From: Telopea speciosissima | Taxonomy: Eukaryota; Streptophyta; Magnoliopsida; Proteales; Proteaceae | Direction: 5' to 3' | Length of the DNA: 64,000 nucleotides | NCBI RefSeq assembly: GCF_018873765.1 | Contig: NC_057916.1 | Location: 12,769,501 to 12,833,500 of the forward strand | In this document: piece by piece, positions 57,960 to 64,000 of the stretch | How the letters are laid out: the number at the start of each line of letters is the position of its first letter | Numbering within the stretch: the first letter of the stretch is position 1 | The notes under the pieces: model-generated | The model's input: only the letters and a program-made list of their open reading frames with translations | The model's database searches: none | Told to the model about the DNA's origin: nothing | Made by a program: the position numbers and the translations under genes

Positions 57960-58527
57960 GGCCATTGTGACTGATAGAATCGGAGAGATAATGAAGTCAT
58001 TGTACGAAAAGAGTTTTTCTCTATGGATGAGACCTACCGAAGGAGCGAAGGACCAGGCATTAGATAGAGATTAACCCTGACAATAAGCTAATCTCCAAAC
58101 CGGCTAGGAACAATTTAGGGATGTAAATGGATACTCCAAGATCCGTATTCGATTTGTATCCCTAATTCCCTATAAGTTTATGTGATCCATATTTAAAAAA
58201 ACAGTTTTGTGAGAACTATCCGAACCCGTATGAAAATTAAATAAAAGAAAAAAATTCATAAAGATATCAGACTTCAACATTAATCCTAGTGGATTACTCA
58301 TAACTCCACTCTCTAGTTTCCACTCAGTTGTAAATTGATAGTATTTTATTCATATCCGTTTAGTGAAATCTGTATTTGAAAAATCAGAAAAATCAGTTAT
58401 CTGAATAGAAAACTAATCGGATACAGATAATGTTATATTCTATTTGAATTTAAATTCAATCCATTGACATCTCTAAGCAAAATACTTGCATTAATTTCGC
58501 AGGTTCTTGGCTTGCGTTAACTAACTT

Positions 58528-58556
58528 TTTTTTTTTTTGTTTTTGGCCAATGACAA
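58528..58556 (-). mobile_element. Poly(A) micro-insertion, GGCC-type end (29 bp)
   Basis: On minus: TTGTCATTGGCC then an A-rich tail. It is flanked by perfect 17-bp direct repeats CTTGCGTTAACTAACTT (58511-58527 and 58557-58573). The duplication is the clearest of the set; the terminus is not the TACC type. Confidence 0.75.
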
Positions 58557-58799
58557 CTTGCGTTAACTAACTTGGGAGAAGATTTTCAACCAATAAATTT
58601 AAGAGAAAAACTAATTTATGCTTGAATTCGGCTTCCTTAATATGAGTAAAAAGGAAAGTTAGATTGGATTTAGATATTACTCTTCAGTCTCCACACCATC
58701 AAGGTATGAAAATATGGTGAAGGAAAAGGATGAAAGAATTCACTCCCCACCCCCAAAAAAAAATCATATCCCTTAAATCTTGTAATCCTAATCAACTTT

Positions 58800-58818
58800 T
58801 TTTTTTTTTTTTGGTAAG
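58800..58818 (-). mobile_element. LINE micro-insertion (19 bp)
   Basis: On minus: CTTACC plus A-run. Perfect 16-bp direct repeats AATCCTAATCAACTTT (58784-58799 and 58819-58834). Confidence 0.75.
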
Positions 58819-60538
58819 AATCCTAATCAACTTTATATCTTAGAATTCTTAACTTTAGATATTGTAGGAGAAAAGTATTTTAGATATTGCATAAAAGATG
58901 ATAATGGCAGATGTAGATTTCAACCATTTGAAGGAAAAAAATAAAAATGCCAAAAAGAAAAAACTCAAAGATAAGTCCATTATTTAAAAAAAAAAATTAT
59001 GGATCACCATCATGTACGTTAATTCTTGCGCTCTTTTGTGTTGGGGGTGGGGGGAGTAGGGTGTTAGTCTTGATGTGTTTGAAAATTTTTTAAAAATACT
59101 TTGGATTAAATTTGGAACTAAATTGCTTAGCTATTTGGGATTTAAATTGAGCATATGTCATTATTATTATAAAAAAAACCCCCACTTTTGCAGATAAGAA
59201 AATGACATCGAGACAATTTAATATGAAGCCAATTTCGGCAAGGACTAGAAAAAAAAGGAGATTTTTCCTCTGACCGAGTTTTCATTCACCGTGGGGTGGG
59301 AGAGAGCAAGAATGGGTATCGAGAGGGTATTTTGGAACAGACTAAAACCCTAGGAAGCGTTTGTGAACCCTAGGATGGTGGTGAACCGTGCTCCATGCGT
59401 GCTTCCCATTGACCCCTACGCTGGCACAAGCACCACGCAACCTGGCCAACTGTGTTTACGCCGAACAAGACCCCTCTTGCCTAGGTGGACCTTTTGCCTT
59501 TTCTTTCCCATTTCTTGCCGTGTATCTTTTTGAGGTGTGGTTTATTGAATAGCCACATAGGAATGCCTTCCTATGCGGTCCTAATATTTGTCATTTTGGC
59601 ATGCCATAGTAGGTCATTTTAAATTGATCAAAAAACATGTTAATGGAATGATAAATAACAGCATTCGGCTCACACTGGAGTTCACATCACCCTTCCATGT
59701 GGTACAATGAAGAACACCTTTTTATGTGGGCAATGCAAAGAGCATTTGTCATAATATGCAAAACCCAAAACCTGCTAAAGTCCCAACACTTCAATGACCT
59801 AAAGCAAACCTTTCGATAATGTACTTCCTATTTACAAACAAAAGCAAGAAGCACGACTTGTTCCTCGTGCTTAAATTTTGCAAGGTGGCTTCTTCCCCTG
59901 TCTTGTACATTTTTTCGTTTATTGATCCATCTGGTATCTATAACATTTACTACTTTATTTTTATTAGATCGAAAAAAAAGGAATTCCCTCACTGCATACA
60001 TCTGCAACAAGGAAAAGGAAATAGACTGTGGAAGAATTTGGTTCTGGAAGGGATCAGGTAGTTGCAATGACAGAAATTTTATAGATTCTAGGATCTCCAA
60101 ATAAGAGCAAGAAGGGACAACAAGAAGTCCAAGCTTGCTAATGTCACATGGATCCATTAAATTTTGAAATTGTTGGGATATTCATGCGTAGATTGGTAAT
60201 AGATAAGCATGCTTATTAATACTTTCCAAGAGACAAAATATGGGGAAGACCATTGAACAAGGTACATGGAGAAATCAGATCGCTGAAAATAGACACATGG
60301 TTAACAGCAACCTTATCTAGGTTGGGCATGACTACTCAGCAATCATTTTTACCAATCAAAAAGTAATAGCTGCCCAATCCACAGTACTGGGGCTTAAGAT
60401 ATCACTGGAATTTGGATATAAATAGTCTTGTGGATCAATCAATATGGACTTCACAGAAACATTTGTAACCCCCCAAATCTTGCGAGAGCTATTGCTTTTT
60501 CCAAGATCAGAGACATTTTGGTTACCCTCTACACAGAC

Positions 60539-60746
60539 GGATTATTATCCTCTCCAATTCCCTATAGCTCGGCAGTGCGGCAGTGCTAGTGTGGATATCC
60601 GACATGTGGCAGCTCGGACATCTAACGGTCTGAGCTCAACATAGTCAATGAGCTTGGACCGTCGGATGTCCAAGCTGCCATGTGTCGGACATCCATACTA
60701 GCACTGTCGCACTGCCGAGCTATAGGGAATTGGAGAAGATAATTTT
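60539..60746 (+). mobile_element. Foldback element with 10-12 bp target duplication
   Basis: A near-palindrome of about 208 bp: TCTCCAATTCCCTATAGCTC, GCACTGCCGAGC-type and GACATGTGGCAGCTCGGACA blocks recur inverted in the right half. Direct repeats CTCTACACAGAC lie at 60527-60538 and 60747-60758. The left end GGATTATTATCCTCT resembles GGATCGTTATCCTCT of the 26.6-kb foldback, so the two share ends but not cores. Confidence 0.8.
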
Positions 60747-60758
60747 CTCTACACAGAC

Positions 60759-61127
60759 TCAAGTTGTGTTAAAGGCAATTCAAAAACTGATCAAGAACCA
60801 GTTATGGAAGAGAAGGGTGGGAGGGAGACAGAGAGAGAGAGAGAGGGAAGATTACAGGAAGCTCAAGGAAACTTTAAAGAGGCATCTCATTTTTGCCTTT
60901 TACTTTTATGTTTTGGGCATCACTAGCATTCTCTGGTAGATGCAGTGACTGCTAGAACAATATATATAATGATAAACGTTCAAATCTTGACATCAACCCC
61001 ACCCCAACAACCACAACCCCCCCCCCCCCCCCCAAACCTCCCAAAAAAAGGAAGTGCTATTCATCTGGGAGGAAGACAAAATGGTCATATTATACTCAAA
61101 ACACATAAGCCCCAACCCCCTTAAGAG
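60759..61127. other. 3' flank of the CDF transporter gene
   Basis: Should hold the 3' UTR of the minus-strand transporter. Contains a C16-17 run at about 61018-61034 and a GA-run near 60830. Confidence 0.5.
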
Positions 61128-63386
61128 CTAAGAGTGAGCTTGAGCATGCTCAGGCTTGTGTGTGAACTCATAATCAAGGTGAACAAAGGCACGCTCAATA
61201 TCAGGTAGACGCTCTAGCTTTTCCTGCAAGGACTCCCCAATATCATGTGCCTCCCGCAATGGCATATCAGATGGCAACACAATGTCAACCTCAACAAAGT
61301 AATGAGACCCAAAGGTGTACGCACGCACCGTGTCAATATGCCTTATGGCCTTGTGATGGTTCCAGCAAAGATATGTCAACTTCTGCAGGTACTCTGGTGC
61401 AGCTGCCCTGCCTACTAGGGAATTCACGTTTTCCAGCACGGTCATTGACCATGTACGGATGGTGTATATGGCAAGCTGCAAAAAATATGAGCTCACATTC
61501 AACCAGTGCAAACATATGAAAAAAATATGGCAGAGAAGAAAGAAGCTTGACTCTGACTGTACCATAACTCATGGCACACATGAAGAATGATATCATTTAC
61601 TTGAAAATCAACCCAATCAGAAAAGCATTCATGTGGAGGTCAGAGATATCTTGTGAATGTTAAGAGGGTGAGTCAGAAAGAAGGTTAGTCTCATCATCTA
61701 GTACCAGTAAGGTCAACTTTTGGTTAAAAGTTGACGCTCCATCTCATTGCAATGGAAATAAAAGGATAGGAAGTAAAATAAAATCAAAACTAAAATATAA
61801 ACTTTTGTAATCATTAATTAACATGTTTGTGTAGCTAAATCCAAATCTGGTCATTAAATATTACTTTACTTTGCAATCAAATCCCTTGGATTTGAAAAAC
61901 AAAATACATATTACATCTGGAAAATATAATTACCAAATATAGTAAGAGTTTTAAGTTAGACAAACATGATTACAAAAGTTTCCTTTTTCAAACCAATTTC
62001 CCTTTCATTTTCGTTGTTTTTCTTGCAACCAGACGGATGCAAAATAAATTTAAAAAAGAAAAGGAAAACTTTTGTAATCATAACTATGTAACTACCTTAA
62101 ATTCTTACCCTTTATGGTAATACACTTTTACTGAAGGCATTTCCACAGCCCATTGAGGAAGGGCTTCCCATGCAGCCCACACTCACTGTGCCACATCAAC
62201 AGATAACCTTGCTACTCTGACCATTGACTAGAAAGGGCATGGTCTGGATTAGCAATGTATTTCAGAGCCTAATACAAGCAAATACCCCCATGTATTGGCA
62301 TTCATTCCCCATCTATGTCCATTCATGCCTTCTGGTACTTTGAACACTACTGTGCACTCTCCCAGTCCTGGATTTTCAAAGGTCAATCTTTCCACTTGGC
62401 ATGGGCTGAATTTGACATGTGAGCAGGGGCCTAAGGATCTACCTATCCACAAAATTTGGACCCCATCCAATATGCCACATGGAAAATATTTGGGCCATGG
62501 AGGAACCAAGAGTCCTAGAACTTTTCAAATAGATTCCCAAGCCTTATCATAATTTGCTACTAAAATCCAAGTTATTTGGTTGAAAAGTCAAATAAAATTT
62601 AAGGGGAAGGGTTCTCTGAACCATTAGCATAGCCTACACCCTCTCACGTTGAATTTTTTATTTTATTTTTAGGAAAGAGAAAAGTTCATAAAAAAGAACT
62701 CTGCACGACAGGGTGTAGGCTACACTGGTGGTTTAGAGACACTTTCCCCAAAATTTAATTACTATATCTAGTATTTTTGTTAAACTTAATCAATCAAAAC
62801 AATCATTGTTGGTAATGATTAAAAAAATCATTTTGTTTTTGTTTTTATTCTGTTTCACTTCCCTTCAAATGGACACATCAAATGGTAAGTCCTGATAGCA
62901 GTGTATTAATTGTATAGTGGAGTTGAGGACACAAAGTCTAATCTCAAAACAATAACTTACAATAATGGCTCCAACAGGGTCCATCCAATCATTGATATAA
63001 TTGGCAAGAAGAACAGCAACAAGGCCGATAACATTGGTGATGACATCAAAAAAGTGATCCTGGGCATAAGCTTTGACAATCTCATTGGTGAACGTGCGAC
63101 AGTAAACAGCTAGGAGGAGCTTAACCAGTGTCACAGAGAGCATGATCCCAATCACCCATTGCACTTGCTCCTTGGTCAAATTGAATTCACCTTCCTGGAA
63201 GGATAGTGGGTGAAATGCCAGGAACTTGAGTTAGCACTAGGAATTACCAAAAAAACTTATTTTTTTAAAACTATGAGTCAAATTAAGAAAACAGATGCTA
63301 CTTACATCAGATAACAGCGTCCGAATTGACTCCAAGATTATCTGCAAACCGAGTGTAGCCATAACAGATGCAAATACGAGGATTCC
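61128..63386 (-). CDS. MTP11: Mn-CDF metal tolerance protein, MTP11-like, 3' part
   Basis: Three exons joined in phase 0: 63306-63386 ([20 protein letters not shown]), 62961-63194 ([40 protein letters not shown]) and 61128-61475 ([58 protein letters not shown], stop TAG). This gives 220 C-terminal residues; the N-terminal exons lie beyond 64000 on this strand. The sequence includes the later transmembrane helices with the Mn-CDF DxxxD site (DHFFD) and the cytosolic C-terminal domain. Plant MTP11 exports manganese into Golgi or prevacuolar compartments and confers Mn tolerance. MTP9/10 are close paralogs, but the C-terminus (THKPEHA) fits MTP11 best. Intron 61476-62960 contains a dispersed repeat and a MITE. 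Confidence 0.85.
62290..62510 (+). repeat. Dispersed repeat, copy 4 (MTP intron)
   Basis: Contains TTTGACATGTGAGCAGGGGCC, ATCTACCTATCCACAAAATTT and CCCCATCCAATATGCCACATGG, shared in the same order with the RAD51D intron copies. Confidence 0.55.
62603..62749 (+). mobile_element. MITE with 9-bp target duplication in MTP intron
   Basis: Inverted ends GGGGAAGGGTTCTCTGAACC and (minus) GGGGAAAGTGTCTCTAAACC extend into TAGCCTACACCCT on both sides. Perfect 9-bp direct repeats AAAATTTAA flank it (62594-62602 and 62750-62758), as in Mutator-like elements. The TTCTCTGA-type ends recur in MITE-like blocks at 1.7, 26.3 and 28.7 kb. Confidence 0.75.
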
Positions 63387-64000
63387 CTGCATAAAATTCT
63401 CTGGCTCAGGATTGAGCATTGAAACAAACAACTCTTATTCAAGACTTCTTTTTTTTTTTTTTGGGGGGGGGGGGGGGGGTTTGGGAGTTCACATATTTCC
63501 ATCACTTTGATCACATTCTAAAATTGAGGCCATGCCTTATGATAGAGAAATGGACAAGGGTCCTCACTTCATAAAAATTTCTCCGGTGCAGAAATAAGCC
63601 TGCTGGATTAAACATTACTCCATTTAAATACTATAAAAGCATGAAATTTTGTTAAATGCAACTTGGATCCAATAAATAGAGCATCAATCAGATCCACTTT
63701 TTCATATGCAGAAGAAAAGACAAGGAACAGTTATAGACCCTATCTCACTTACAGAACAAATTTATTCTCTTCCTCAAAAATAGGTTATCTCAGTCTCCTC
63801 CCTACTTAAGCGAGTAGCTAATATAAAGGCATAAGAGGATCCTTTACCAGATAAGGAATTCCAAGCGGCAATGACCAAAAAAAAAAAAAGAAGGGTAATA
63901 AGCAGCCTGCCTAATCTTTTGAACTTTTTCATTTATTTCCCAATATATTTTATGTAAACAGTACTGGCAAATCCTATTCAGTCCAAACAGGACCCTAAGT
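63387..64000 (-). other. Intron of the MTP gene, to window edge
   Basis: No further exon matching the upstream YPIGKKRMQPL region of the family was found, so this is intronic up to the edge. Contains a T14 run passing directly into G17 (63449-63479). Confidence 0.6.

Larger units (their letters stand above)
57960..60526. other. Gene-free region upstream of the cupin gene
   Basis: AT-rich. Contains two micro-insertions (58.5 and 58.8 kb) and a GC-richer MITE-like block near 59.27-59.53 kb. No gene was recognised. Confidence 0.5.

Noticed and set aside
60539-60746. Long hairpin as a microRNA precursor
   Set aside because: Near-perfect 90-bp arms plus a flanking target duplication fit a foldback transposon; a miRNA would need small-RNA evidence.

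Overview
The window is plant nuclear DNA: AT-rich, intron-containing genes with GT..AG splice sites, and dense nested retrotransposons and MITEs. Protein similarity (chloroplast TPR protein, plant-type cupin, Mn-CDF transporter, RAD51D) places it in an angiosperm. A woody or early-diverging eudicot is my guess, not something shown by the sequence. No bacterial operons, CRISPR arrays or phage genes were seen.

Genes. Five protein-coding genes can be supported, all on the minus strand. They are a SLOW GREEN 1-like chloroplast TPR protein (23160-24197, one exon); a small plant-specific TIGR01589-type protein of 96 aa in three exons (33081-33719); RAD51D in about ten exons over 10.6 kb (43347-53995); a bicupin/11S-globulin-like protein in three exons (56243-57816); and the last three exons of a manganese CDF transporter resembling MTP11 (61128-63386, continuing beyond the window). 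From memory, RAD51D and this cupin are also neighbours in Arabidopsis (At1g07745/At1g07750), which would make this pair a conserved block.

Layout. 1-11.4 kb is gene-free and rich in repeats. 11.4-19.1 kb is a nested retrotransposon cluster: a minus-strand non-autonomous LTR element has a hAT-like MITE and a plus-strand non-autonomous gypsy-type element inside one LTR, and a copia-type non-autonomous element inside the other. 19.2-23 kb holds MITEs and a possible solo LTR. 24.4-33 kb is intergenic, with a foldback element, a SINE and a LINE 3' end. 35.4-40.2 kb is a decayed Ty1/copia element interrupted by a Tat/Ogre-like solo LTR. 40.9-41.2 kb is a complete TRIM. 43-54 kb is RAD51D, whose introns are filled with transposon debris. 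54-58 kb carries a short 16S rRNA-like fragment and the cupin gene. 58-64 kb carries the transporter, a foldback element and further MITEs.

The most unusual signal is a set of thirteen micro-insertions of 8-29 bp scattered through the window. Each is an A-run (or T-run), usually preceded by the tetramer TACC or CACC, and each is flanked by its own 13-23 bp direct repeat. The same termini end two longer LINE-like fragments here. I interpret them as extremely 5'-truncated LINE insertions. A second theme is the pair of related non-autonomous LTR elements that retain a degenerate gypsy-protease-like ORF without reverse transcriptase.
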